A stretch of 64,000 nt of DNA from JAPUME01 sp027294185 (GTDB lineage: Bacteria > Acidobacteriota > Terriglobia > UBA7540 > JAPUME01). The DNA lies in NCBI GenBank assembly GCA_963555835.3, contig CAUVWZ020000001.1, positions 310,001-374,000 of the forward strand, written 5' to 3'. The translations under genes and the position numbers were made by a program. Position 1 is the first letter of the stretch. Every line of letters begins with the position of its first letter. Shown one piece after another: positions 28,373-36,865 of the stretch. Under the pieces are notes generated by a model that was given only the letters and a program-made list of their open reading frames with translations, was not told where the DNA came from and searched no databases.

Positions 28373-29881
28373 CTACAACTTCCAGTCTCCCCGATACTCA
28401 CGACGGACATACTGATTCGCGGCGGATACGTTTGTGACCTTCATTTTGGAGCTGTCCCACGCCAGCGTTTCACCGGCGCGAACTGCAACGTTTCCAAGCA
28501 GGAGCCCTTCGGTGACCTTTCCAGCAAACTCGAAGTTTGCACCGGGCGCGGCCCCGCCCTTGCAGGCTTCAATCCATTCCCGGTCATGGCCAATCGACCG
28601 GGGGAGAGTCTGGGGCGGCTGATCGTAGGAATCCATTCTCGAGGCGGGAATCAGGCGAGGTCTCCTCCCGTTGAACCCACACAGGATTTTCCCGCGGTCA
28701 CCGACAAACATCAAACCTTCCTTCCCCCGCGCCATCGCATCTTCCTCATCCAGCTCGGGCGGACGAGGAGGCTTCAATTCGCGGTCATACCAGGTGATCC
28801 GGACCGGCGGCATATTGCTCCGCGCCGCAAAATCGAAATGGATGATGGAACCGGTGGGGAAGGTTTCTTCAAACTTCGGAGTTGAGCTGGCTTCGACGCG
28901 AATCGGCGCGTCCAGTTTCATGACCCGGAAAATGGTGTCGAAGCTGTAGCAGCCCATATCCCCCAGGGCACCGTTGCCGAAATCGTACCAACCACGCCAG
29001 ACGAACGGCAAATAAACATGGTTAAAGGGGCGTTCGGGCGCCGGGCCGAGCCATAGATCCCAATCGAGCCCGGGCGGCACGGGCTGGGTTTCCTCGGGCC
29101 GCTCGAGCCCTTGTGGCCAGAAGGGGCGCGTGGACCAGTTGATGACATGCCGGACCGGCCCGATGGCTCCGTCCCAAATCCACTCCGAGAGCAGCCGTGT
29201 CGCCTCTGAGGCGGAGTTGCCGGTGGCGACCTGAGTCGCAACACCCGTTTCGCGGGCGACTTCAGCCATCCGGCGCGCTTCATAGATGGAATGGGTAAGC
29301 GGCTTCTGGCAATAGACATGTTTTCCCTGCTTCATTGCCGCCACCGAGATCGGCACGTGCCAGTGGTCGGCGGTGCCGACGATCACCGCGTCCAGGTCCT
29401 TCTCTTTTTCCAGCAATTCCCGGAAATCGTTGTAAGCCGTGCAGCCGTTGTAGCTGTCGGACGAAGATTGGCCGGCGTAGTAGGCATTCACGAGCTCGCG
29501 GGCGGGCTCGCGGCCGCAGGTTGCCCCTTCCTCCGATTCCCCACGGTCACGGAATCTGGTTCCCACGAGGTCCTTGACCTTTCTCCGAATTTCTCCGGTT
29601 CCCCACTCGGAGTAGTCCTTGCTCTCTCGATTGACATCGCAGACGGAGACGATCTGCATGTCGGGTTGTTTCAGGAATTTCATCATCACTCGAGTGCCCT
29701 GCGCCCCGACACCGATGCAGGCAGTAGTAACCTTATCGGAGGGCGCAACGTTCCCCTGCCCTCCCAGAACATGGCGCGGCACTATCGTGAACGCAGCCAC
29801 CGTCGAGACGGCGCCTCCGATAAACGACCGCCGTGAAATCGCTTCTTTCGGGTTTCGGGATGATTCCCGAGGGGATTTCAT
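28373..29881 (-). CDS. Tat-exported Gfo/Idh/MocA-family oxidoreductase
   Basis: A 502-residue NAD(P)-dependent oxidoreductase of the glucose-fructose-oxidoreductase type. The ATG at 29881 follows AAAGGAG. A twin-arginine signal (SRRSFIGG, about residues 15-22) indicates export with the cofactor bound. The Rossmann start is TTACIGVGAQGTRVM; the cofactor/substrate motif is QGKHVYCQKPLTH, with Gln where EKP is usual; the substrate region includes YDFGNGALGDMGCYSFD. A roughly 30-residue insertion rich in Gly/Ser lies after the first beta strands. It is upstream, in transcriptional sense, of the TIM-barrel isomerase. Likely oxidises a sugar hydroxyl, often C3 in this group; the exact substrate is unknown. 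Confidence 0.87.
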   Translation of the reverse strand: MKSPRESSRNPKEAISRRSFIGGAVSTVAAFTIVPRHVLGGQGNVAPSDKVTTACIGVGAQGTRVMMKFLKQPDMQIVSVCDVNRESKDYSEWGTGEIRRKVKDLVGTRFRDRGESEEGATCGREPARELVNAYYAGQSSSDSYNGCTAYNDFRELLEKEKDLDAVIVGTADHWHVPISVAAMKQGKHVYCQKPLTHSIYEARRMAEVARETGVATQVATGNSASEATRLLSEWIWDGAIGPVRHVINWSTRPFWPQGLERPEETQPVPPGLDWDLWLGPAPERPFNHVYLPFVWRGWYDFGNGALGDMGCYSFDTIFRVMKLDAPIRVEASSTPKFEETFPTGSIIHFDFAARSNMPPVRITWYDRELKPPRPPELDEEDAMARGKEGLMFVGDRGKILCGFNGRRPRLIPASRMDSYDQPPQTLPRSIGHDREWIEACKGGAAPGANFEFAGKVTEGLLLGNVAVRAGETLAWDSSKMKVTNVSAANQYVRREYRGDWKL

Positions 29882-30110
29882 GGCGAAAAGACTCCTTTAG
29901 ATAAAGATTCTTCTCCAATCCCAATTATGGAAATCGTAATGAGGAGAATAACGGAGACCCGGGGTCCTCTTCCTGCCTGGGAGAGGAGAGGAGTCCGTGG
30001 GTGCACGAACCTCTCTCCTCTTAATTAAGGTAAACCCACGGCTCAAAGAGAAGGTACCCCGACCGCTTCCTTAACTGTGAGAGGACAGACGGAATCCAGG
30101 CGATCAGCGA

Positions 30111-31577
30111 TTACGCGACGACGGCCTTCCCCTTTCGGGCATCCCACCGAATCTTGCGTCCCTTCCGGTAGGAGAGCGTGGCCATGTGGGCCGTTACCGC
30201 CTCTTCGAACCCGGCATCTTCGTTGCAGGCGCAGCGCCCGCGGGAACGGATACATTCGGTCCACTCCTTAACGTGCAGGGTCGTGGTGTTGATTCCCTGC
30301 CCCCTCTCGGGAGTGAAGGACTCGAGGAGTGCCTTTCCACTTCTCCGCCTTGCTCCGGGACCGGCCGGCGCCTGTTCCTTTTCCTCACTTCCGTCCGGAT
30401 TCACGATTTTCTGACGGACGACGGGAAATTCACCCTTCTGAATCTTCTCGCGATGGCGTTCCGAGCCCCTGTCGGCGTACACCTTCAGGCCCTGGGAGAG
30501 CTCCATCGTGGCATCACTCCCCATAAAGAGCATGCTCCGAGAGAAGCTGTTCGCCTGCGTGGCGTTGTATTTGACGGTGAAATTCTTCTCCGGGAACTCG
30601 TATACGACCTGGAGAACATCCGGGACTTCGCGGCCGTCTTTGAAGTAGTAGATGCCGCCGGAAGCGACGGCAGTGGATGGGATTCCGAGATCCATGATCT
30701 GGTTTACAGCGTCCAACTCATGCGTCAGCAGGTCGCCGGACAATCCCGTGCCGTAGTCCCAATAACAGCGCCAGCGGAAGAACCTCTCCAGACTGAACGC
30801 CCGCTTGGGACCTTTGCCGGTCCACTGCTTCCAGTCGATGTTGTTCGGCCCCGCATCATCGGGAATGTTGTAGACCCACGCGCCGGTGGGTGAGTTTCGG
30901 TTGGTAAAGGTCTCAATCAGGGTGATATTCCCCAGCGTTCCCTGTTGAATGACCTCACGGGCCTTCTTGTTGACCTCGCTCTGCCGTCCCTGGTGACCGA
31001 GCTGGAAGACGCGCTTGTTGGCCTTGACGGCGGCGCGAACCTTCTGGGCTTCCTTGATGGTGCGGGTCATGCACTTCTCAAGGTAGATATCCTTGCCCGC
31101 TGCAAGAGCATCCAACGCGATCGGAGTGTGCCAGTGGTCCGGAGTGGCGATAATGACCGCGTCGATCTCCTTGTTCGCCAGCAGTTCCTCGTAATGAGTG
31201 TAACTTTTCGCCTCTGAGCCGGCCGCGGCCAGCCCCTTTTCCCGATTGGCCTCGTAAATGTCACAGACTCCCAGGAAGCGTAGATTCAAATCCGGGGGTT
31301 CCGGTCGTTGCCTCTGGGCAGCCCGGAAGCGAGCCGAAGGACGATAATTCGGGTCACGGAATCCCGCCGACCGCATTACAGACCGCCCACGACCTCCGGA
31401 ACCGATAATGCCCAGCCCAATCGCATCGTTCGGGCTTCGATTCGAAAGGATCGCAGGCGCTTTCCCCATGGCCTTTGCTCCGCTCGCAACCACTCCGCCA
31501 GCCACGGCCAACCCGGCCGCGCCGGCAGCGGAATTACTCAGGAATTTCCTTCGGGAAACTCTCTTTTTCTCCGACAT
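30111..31577 (-). CDS. Tat-exported Gfo/Idh/MocA-family oxidoreductase
   Basis: A 488-residue paralogue in the same orientation, about 230 bases upstream of the previous gene. The start at 31577 follows AAAGGAGAT; earlier codons in frame are noncoding. The twin-arginine signal is SRRKFLSNS (about residues 8-16). The Rossmann motif is GLGIIGSGGRGRSVM. The cofactor motif reads AGKDIYLEKCMTR, so the Pro of EKP is Cys; the catalytic-region motif is CYWDYGTGLSGDLLTHELDAV. A C-terminal extension includes GPGARRRSG and a Cys-containing CIRSRGRCACNED. Probably an envelope sugar dehydrogenase or oxidoreductase; whether it uses the same substrate as its neighbour is unknown. Confidence 0.87.
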   Translation of the reverse strand: MSEKKRVSRRKFLSNSAAGAAGLAVAGGVVASGAKAMGKAPAILSNRSPNDAIGLGIIGSGGRGRSVMRSAGFRDPNYRPSARFRAAQRQRPEPPDLNLRFLGVCDIYEANREKGLAAAGSEAKSYTHYEELLANKEIDAVIIATPDHWHTPIALDALAAGKDIYLEKCMTRTIKEAQKVRAAVKANKRVFQLGHQGRQSEVNKKAREVIQQGTLGNITLIETFTNRNSPTGAWVYNIPDDAGPNNIDWKQWTGKGPKRAFSLERFFRWRCYWDYGTGLSGDLLTHELDAVNQIMDLGIPSTAVASGGIYYFKDGREVPDVLQVVYEFPEKNFTVKYNATQANSFSRSMLFMGSDATMELSQGLKVYADRGSERHREKIQKGEFPVVRQKIVNPDGSEEKEQAPAGPGARRRSGKALLESFTPERGQGINTTTLHVKEWTECIRSRGRCACNEDAGFEEAVTAHMATLSYRKGRKIRWDARKGKAVVA

Positions 31578-31899
31578 GTATATCTCCTTTAGCCAATCTA
31601 TCCCATCTATCCCAGGATTCGGACCCGGAGACCAAATTAAAGTTGGCCGCCTCCAACCGGGACTCCCCAACGAATAGGGTCACCGTGCGTCCCTTGATCC
31701 CTGATCCGGTTATTTTCCCCATTCTATTTGGCCCATGCTTCCACGGGTCAGCCAATAATTCAACATTTTTGGCGAGAAAGAGATGGACCACGCAAGGGCT
31801 CGGCAATGGCTCATGATCTCCCATCCGTTCGTGTTATTCTTGGGCACTCTGATTCGGTGAAAAATCGACCCCATAGTAACCTTTTGCTGGAGTAATGCG
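31578..31899. other. Intergenic region between divergent genes
   Basis: Carries the start-proximal signals of the leftward Gfo/Idh/MocA gene and the rightward peptidase gene. No further feature was recognised. Confidence 0.4.
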
Positions 31900-34065
31900 A
31901 TGTCAATGCGATATGGATTGAAAGTTTTCGGTCTGCACCGCAGTCGAGTCCTGCCGGTCTGGATTGGGATTTTCGTGATGGTGACTCTCCTCGGCGCTTG
32001 CGGCGGGAGCCCGCTTTCCAGCTCGCCGCCTCCGACACGGACCGACAATGTAAAGGAGGTGCTTCACGGCGTGGAAATTACCGACCCCTACCGATGGCTG
32101 GAGGATCAGCAGAGCCCTGAGACCCGTGCCTGGATCGCTGAACAGAATAGACATACCCAGTCTGTGTTCGAGGCCCTTCCCGGCCGTGGACCCATCGAGC
32201 AGCGTCTCACCGAGCTCATGAAGATCGACACGAACGGCATGCCGGTCGAACGCAACGGCCGCTACTTCTTTTCCCGCCGCAAAGCCGACCAGGACCAGTT
32301 TGTGATCTACATGCGGAAGGGGCTTGAGGGCCCGGATACGGTTCTGGTGGACCCTCATCCGATGAGTCCCGAACGAACCACCTCCGTCGACATGATGGAT
32401 ATCTCAGAAGACGGATCGCTTCTCGCCTACGGAGTGCGGCAAGGCGGTGAGGACGAGGTCAGCGTGCGCTTGCTGAACGTGGACACGGGCGAGCACCTGT
32501 TGGAAGAGCTGCCCAAGGCGCGATACTTCGGCATTTCACTGAAGCCCGACAAGAGCGGATTTTACTATAGCCGCCACAATGAGGAAGGGTCGCGTATTTA
32601 CTATCACCCGATGGGCAAAGCCCTGGCGGACGATGCCAGGATTTTCGGAGACCAGTATGGACCGGACAAGATTGTCTATTCGCGCCTCTCAGACGATGGC
32701 CGTTACCTGCTGATTACTGTTTCCCACGGGTCGGCAGCCGACCAGACGGAGATCTATTTCCAGGAGGTGGCTCGCGGCGGGCCCAACGCGCCTATCGTGC
32801 CCATAGTGCCCATAGTGCCCATAGTGAACGATATCGTCGCCCGCTTCTCGGGCGAGATCGCCGGCAATACCTTGTTCCTGCAGACCAACTGGAATGCCCC
32901 CAGAGGGAAAATCCTGGCGGTGGATCTGACTCGACCGGCGCGCAGTAATTGGCGCGAGGTGGTTCCCGAAAGTGACGCCGTCCTGGAGGACTTCTCTCTG
33001 GCCGGCGGACGGATTTTCGCCGCTTATCTGGAAAATGTTCGCACCCGAGTGAAAATATTCGAGCCGAACGGAAGCGAGGCGGGGGAGCTCGAATTGCCCG
33101 ACCTCGGCTCGGCCAGCGGAATCCGGGGCCGATGGGAGAGTCCGGAAGCTTTCTTCAGCTTCAATTCTTTCCACATTCCGACCACCATTTACCGCTATGA
33201 CATTCGCAAAAAGACACGCGAGGTCTGGGCCCGGCTCGAGGTGCCGATCGAGGGTGAAAATCTTGAGGTAAACCAGGTCTGGTACAACTCGAAGGACGGA
33301 ACGCGCGTCCCCATGTTTCTTCTCCACGCCCGGGGGATCAAACTCGACGGGTCGAATCCCACTTTCCTGACCGGATACGGTGGCTTCAATATCAGTCTGA
33401 CCCCGAGCTTTCGAGCCTCGGCGGTGCTCTGGGCCGAGCAGGGCGGCGTGTTCGCCATGCCCAACCTGCGCGGCGGAGGCGAGTTCGGCGAAGAGTGGCA
33501 CCGGGCCGGAATGCGCGAGAAGAAACAGAATGTGTTTGACGACTTCATCGCGGCGGCGGAATGGCTCATCGAAAAGGGCTATACGAAGCCGGCAAAGCTG
33601 GCCATCTCGGGCCGCAGCAACGGCGGGCTGCTGGTCGGAGCGGCTTTTACTCAGCGGCCCGAACTCTTCCAGGCCGTCTCATGTGGCTACCCGCTTCTCG
33701 ATATGGTTCGCTTCCAGAAATTCCTGATCGCGCGCTTCTGGGTGCCCGAGTACGGCTCCGCGGAGGAAGCGGATGAGTTTCCCTACATCCATGCCTACTC
33801 TCCCTACCACCAGGTGAAGCCCGGAACCGAGTATCCGGCGGTTCTGTTCATTACCGGTGACGCCGACACGCGGGTCGATCCACTTCACGCGCGGAAGATG
33901 GCCGCGCTCCTTCAGGCTTCGACCGCATCGGAGAGGCCCGTGCTGCTCCGCTACGACACCAAGCTCGGCCACTCCGGCGGCCAGCCCCTCAGCAAGCAAA
34001 TTGAAGACCTGACGGATGAGTTGAGCTTCCTCTTCTGGCAACTTGATGTGAACCCGAGAAGATGA
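31900..34065 (+). CDS. Prolyl oligopeptidase family (S9A) lipoprotein
   Basis: A 721-residue serine peptidase that cleaves short peptides after proline or related residues. The ATG at 31900 follows CTGGAG. A signal with lipobox LLGAC-GG places it as a lipoprotein. The mature N-terminus VKEVLHGVEITDPYRWLED is the classical S9A opening. Residues about 120-420 form the seven-bladed propeller and the C-terminal 300 the alpha/beta hydrolase. The triad is S573 (GRSNGG), Asp in GDADTRVD (654-660) and H691 (LGHSGG). A four-fold Pro-Ile-Val tandem repeat occurs at residues 298-309 in the propeller. The kinase gene begins 33 bases after the stop, so the two are probably cotranscribed. Confidence 0.92.
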   Translation: MSMRYGLKVFGLHRSRVLPVWIGIFVMVTLLGACGGSPLSSSPPPTRTDNVKEVLHGVEITDPYRWLEDQQSPETRAWIAEQNRHTQSVFEALPGRGPIEQRLTELMKIDTNGMPVERNGRYFFSRRKADQDQFVIYMRKGLEGPDTVLVDPHPMSPERTTSVDMMDISEDGSLLAYGVRQGGEDEVSVRLLNVDTGEHLLEELPKARYFGISLKPDKSGFYYSRHNEEGSRIYYHPMGKALADDARIFGDQYGPDKIVYSRLSDDGRYLLITVSHGSAADQTEIYFQEVARGGPNAPIVPIVPIVPIVNDIVARFSGEIAGNTLFLQTNWNAPRGKILAVDLTRPARSNWREVVPESDAVLEDFSLAGGRIFAAYLENVRTRVKIFEPNGSEAGELELPDLGSASGIRGRWESPEAFFSFNSFHIPTTIYRYDIRKKTREVWARLEVPIEGENLEVNQVWYNSKDGTRVPMFLLHARGIKLDGSNPTFLTGYGGFNISLTPSFRASAVLWAEQGGVFAMPNLRGGGEFGEEWHRAGMREKKQNVFDDFIAAAEWLIEKGYTKPAKLAISGRSNGGLLVGAAFTQRPELFQAVSCGYPLLDMVRFQKFLIARFWVPEYGSAEEADEFPYIHAYSPYHQVKPGTEYPAVLFITGDADTRVDPLHARKMAALLQASTASERPVLLRYDTKLGHSGGQPLSKQIEDLTDELSFLFWQLDVNPRR
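32791..32826 (+). repeat. In-frame 9-base tandem repeat (PIV x4)
   Basis: One CCTATCGTG followed by three perfect CCCATAGTG units inside the peptidase gene, encoding PIVPIVPIVPIV. Copy-number change would keep the frame and change loop length in the propeller. Confidence 0.95.
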
Positions 34066-34098
34066 TGAAATAGGCTTTCCAACCCGAGGTCAAGCGAA

Positions 34099-36495
34099 TT
34101 GATTGGCAAGACCATATCGCGCTATCGCGTCACCGCCAAGCTCGGCGCGGGCGGCATGGGTGAGGTCTATCTCGCGCACGATGAGCGGCTGGAGCGCGAC
34201 GTGGCCCTGAAGGTCCTGCCTGCCGAGACGCTGGCCGATGAAGTCGCCCGTAAACGATTCCGCAAGGAAGCCTTGGCCCTCTCCAAGCTGAACCATCCCA
34301 ACATCGCTACCATCTACGATTTCGACACTCAGGATGGTGTGGACTTCCTGGTGATGGAGTACGTGGAAGGGACGACGCTGTCCGAGAAGCTATCGAACGG
34401 CCCCTTGTCCGAAGAGGAAGCAACGAAGCTGGGCAGGCAGGTGGCTTATGCGTTGGAGGAAGCGCACGAGCACGGCGTCATCCATCGTGATCTGAAGCCG
34501 GGAAACGTGATGGTCACACCCAAAGGCCAGGCCAAGGTGCTCGACTTCGGTCTTACCAAGCTGGTGCAGCCTGTGAGCGAAACCGCTCTGACCGAGAGCC
34601 TCACCGAAACACCCGCCGCAGCGGGGACGCTTCCCTACATGGCTCCGGAGCAGTTGCAAGGGCGCCAGGTGGATGCCCGGACGGACATCCATGCGTTAGG
34701 CCTGCTTCTCTACGAGATGTCAACGGGCCGGCGGGCATTCCGCGAGGAGCTGACCACACGGTTGGCCGACGCTATTCTGCACCGGGCGCCCGTTACCCCA
34801 CGGGCAATAAACGCCAGAGTCTCGCCGGAGCTGGAGCGGATCATCCTCAAGTGCCTGGAGAAGGACCCGGAGAACCGCTACCAGTCGGCGAAAGAGATCG
34901 GAGTGGACCTCAGGCGGTTGGGAACCTCTGCATCTGTTTCTGCGGTCAGAGAACCCACCCCATCACGAATTCCATGGCTAAGAGCCGTTGCAGCCTCTCT
35001 TGTTGTTGTGGCATTGCTGGCTGTTCTTTTCGCGTTGAATGTGGGCGGCCTGCGGGACCGTCTGAGGGGAGGGGTAACACCGGGCCAGATTCAATCCATA
35101 GCTGTTCTGCCGCTCGATAATCTCATGGGTGACTCGGAACAAGATTACTTCGTCGAAGGCATGACCGAGGCCCTGACTTCCGAACTCGGCAAGATCGGCG
35201 CATTGCGGGTCATCTCCCGCACCTCGGCAAAGCAGATCAAGAAGCGCATGGAGGAAACCGGTCAGTCATTAGCGGAGATTTCGCGGGAATTGAATCTGGA
35301 CGCGGTGGTGGAAGGGTCCGTACTTCGAGCAGGGGGACAAGTGCGGATCACGGCGAAGTTGATCCATGCGGCAACCGACCGGCACCTCTGGTCGGAGAGC
35401 TACGAGCGCGACCTCACCAATTTTTTGCGGCTCCAAAGCGAGGTCGCGCGGGCCATTGCGGATAAGATCAACGTCACAGTCACCCCGGAGGAAAGAGCGC
35501 GGCTCGCCCTGGCCCGCACCGTCAATCCCGAGGCCCATGAAGCCTATCTGAAGGGCATGTACTTATACGACAAGCATACGAGAGAGGACAATCTGAGAGC
35601 GATTGAGTTCGCCCAGCAGGCAATCGAAATTGACCCCGGCTACGCTCCGGCCTATGCATTATTGTCCTCCTCTTACTTCGAATTTGGCTCGTTTGTGGGT
35701 ATTCCCGCTATTCCCGCGAGTGAGGCAAGAGCGAAAGCACTGGCAGCAGCCGTGAAGGCATTGGAGATTGATGACACGCTTGCCGAAGGCCACGTGGCGC
35801 TGGGAATGATCCTAGAGGTTGAACATTGGGACTGGGCCGGAGCAGAGAGAGAATTCAAGCGAGCTATTGAGCTAAACCCAAACTCTGCCCGTGCTCACGC
35901 AGAGTACGCTAATTACTTAGGCTATTTTACGGTGAAAGACCTGGATGCGGCCATCCGTGAGGCGAAGCGTGCCCAGGAACTTGATCCCCTCTCGTTCGAG
36001 GGAAACGCAACTGTCGGCCTGCTCTATGCAAACGCCGGCAAGTACGTCAAAGCGTCGGAAGAATTCCAGAAGTCGCTCAAGATGTATCCGCACAGTGGCA
36101 CCTTGCATTGGCTAATAGGTATCGCTCATCGCCGAAATGGAAGATACGATGAGGCCATCGCTGAATTCGAGAAGGCGTTAACTCTCTCTCCTGGCAGCAC
36201 TGGTCTGGTGGGGGCGTTGGGCCACGCCTATGCGGTGGCAGGCAAGAGAGACGAGGCGCTGAAGATACTGGATGAGTTGAAGCAGTTGTCGAAGCGAGGC
36301 CATGTCCAAGCAACAACAGTGTCAAAAGTCTATGCTGGTCTGGGGCAGAAGGACCAGGCATTTGAATGGCTGGAAAAGGCTTACGAGGAGCATGAAAGGT
36401 ATCTAATTAATATAAAGATAGATTCAGCTTGGGTTAGCTTGCGATCCGACCCCCGCTACCACGACCTCCTGCGGCGGATGAACTTTCCAGAGTAA
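34099..36495 (+). CDS. Membrane Ser/Thr protein kinase with TolB-like and TPR regions
   Basis: A 798-residue Hanks-type kinase. The TTG at 34099 is taken as start: it encodes MIGKTISRYR, the usual opening of this family, behind GAGGT. Kinase domain 9-270: GAGGMG loop, K38, HRDLKPGN (D132), DFG (D150), APEQLQG. A transmembrane helix lies near 292-316. The extracellular part starts with a CsgG/TolB-like domain (QSIAVLPLDNLMGDSEQDYF) of about 150 residues, then TPR units up to about 740, ending in SLRSDPRYHDLLRRMNFPE. Such kinases are abundant in Acidobacteriota. Three relics of the same C-terminal tail occur at 14078, 18066 and 19320. Probably cotranscribed with the upstream peptidase; its signal and targets are unknown. 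Confidence 0.93.
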   Translation: MIGKTISRYRVTAKLGAGGMGEVYLAHDERLERDVALKVLPAETLADEVARKRFRKEALALSKLNHPNIATIYDFDTQDGVDFLVMEYVEGTTLSEKLSNGPLSEEEATKLGRQVAYALEEAHEHGVIHRDLKPGNVMVTPKGQAKVLDFGLTKLVQPVSETALTESLTETPAAAGTLPYMAPEQLQGRQVDARTDIHALGLLLYEMSTGRRAFREELTTRLADAILHRAPVTPRAINARVSPELERIILKCLEKDPENRYQSAKEIGVDLRRLGTSASVSAVREPTPSRIPWLRAVAASLVVVALLAVLFALNVGGLRDRLRGGVTPGQIQSIAVLPLDNLMGDSEQDYFVEGMTEALTSELGKIGALRVISRTSAKQIKKRMEETGQSLAEISRELNLDAVVEGSVLRAGGQVRITAKLIHAATDRHLWSESYERDLTNFLRLQSEVARAIADKINVTVTPEERARLALARTVNPEAHEAYLKGMYLYDKHTREDNLRAIEFAQQAIEIDPGYAPAYALLSSSYFEFGSFVGIPAIPASEARAKALAAAVKALEIDDTLAEGHVALGMILEVEHWDWAGAEREFKRAIELNPNSARAHAEYANYLGYFTVKDLDAAIREAKRAQELDPLSFEGNATVGLLYANAGKYVKASEEFQKSLKMYPHSGTLHWLIGIAHRRNGRYDEAIAEFEKALTLSPGSTGLVGALGHAYAVAGKRDEALKILDELKQLSKRGHVQATTVSKVYAGLGQKDQAFEWLEKAYEEHERYLINIKIDSAWVSLRSDPRYHDLLRRMNFPE

Positions 36496-36865
36496 ACCTA
36501 TCTTAGCTTCCTGATTTGACCCTAGTAAAATTGGATTGCCTCACCTTGGTGCAAAGAGCTAAATCCCCTTAGGAAGGCTCGCTTTCGTGTTCTCAGGAGG
36601 CAGCTTATCCACAAGCTTTTGAACAAATCTGTTGAAAACGGGGCCGTGACCATTTAAGGATGGGTTCGGGCTGTTGGGTAGGCGTCCGTGGGCGCGACTG
36701 CTGGCCGTGATTATGGGCGTTTTTGTCCATCTTGGGGACAACGATTGCAATTGGCAGGGGAGTACTTGGATTTTGGAATCATGCAGTAATGGCTCGAATT
36801 GTTGCGCTGATCGGTTTGATTGGCGTGTTGGGAACGATCAGAAAGATGAAATGGGGGGATGAGAA
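36496..36865. other. Intergenic region
   Basis: No gene recognised. Base composition becomes AT-richer toward the right, ahead of the gene at 36866; the sequence just before it, GATGGGGGGATGAGAA, provides only a weak ribosome site. Confidence 0.4.

Noticed and set aside
29291..29836. 181-residue open frame on the + strand
   Set aside because: Antisense shadow of the Gfo/Idh/MocA gene at 28373-29881.
36674..36862. 62-residue open frame before the gene at 36866
   Set aside because: No ribosome site, signal or homology; composition is that of a spacer.
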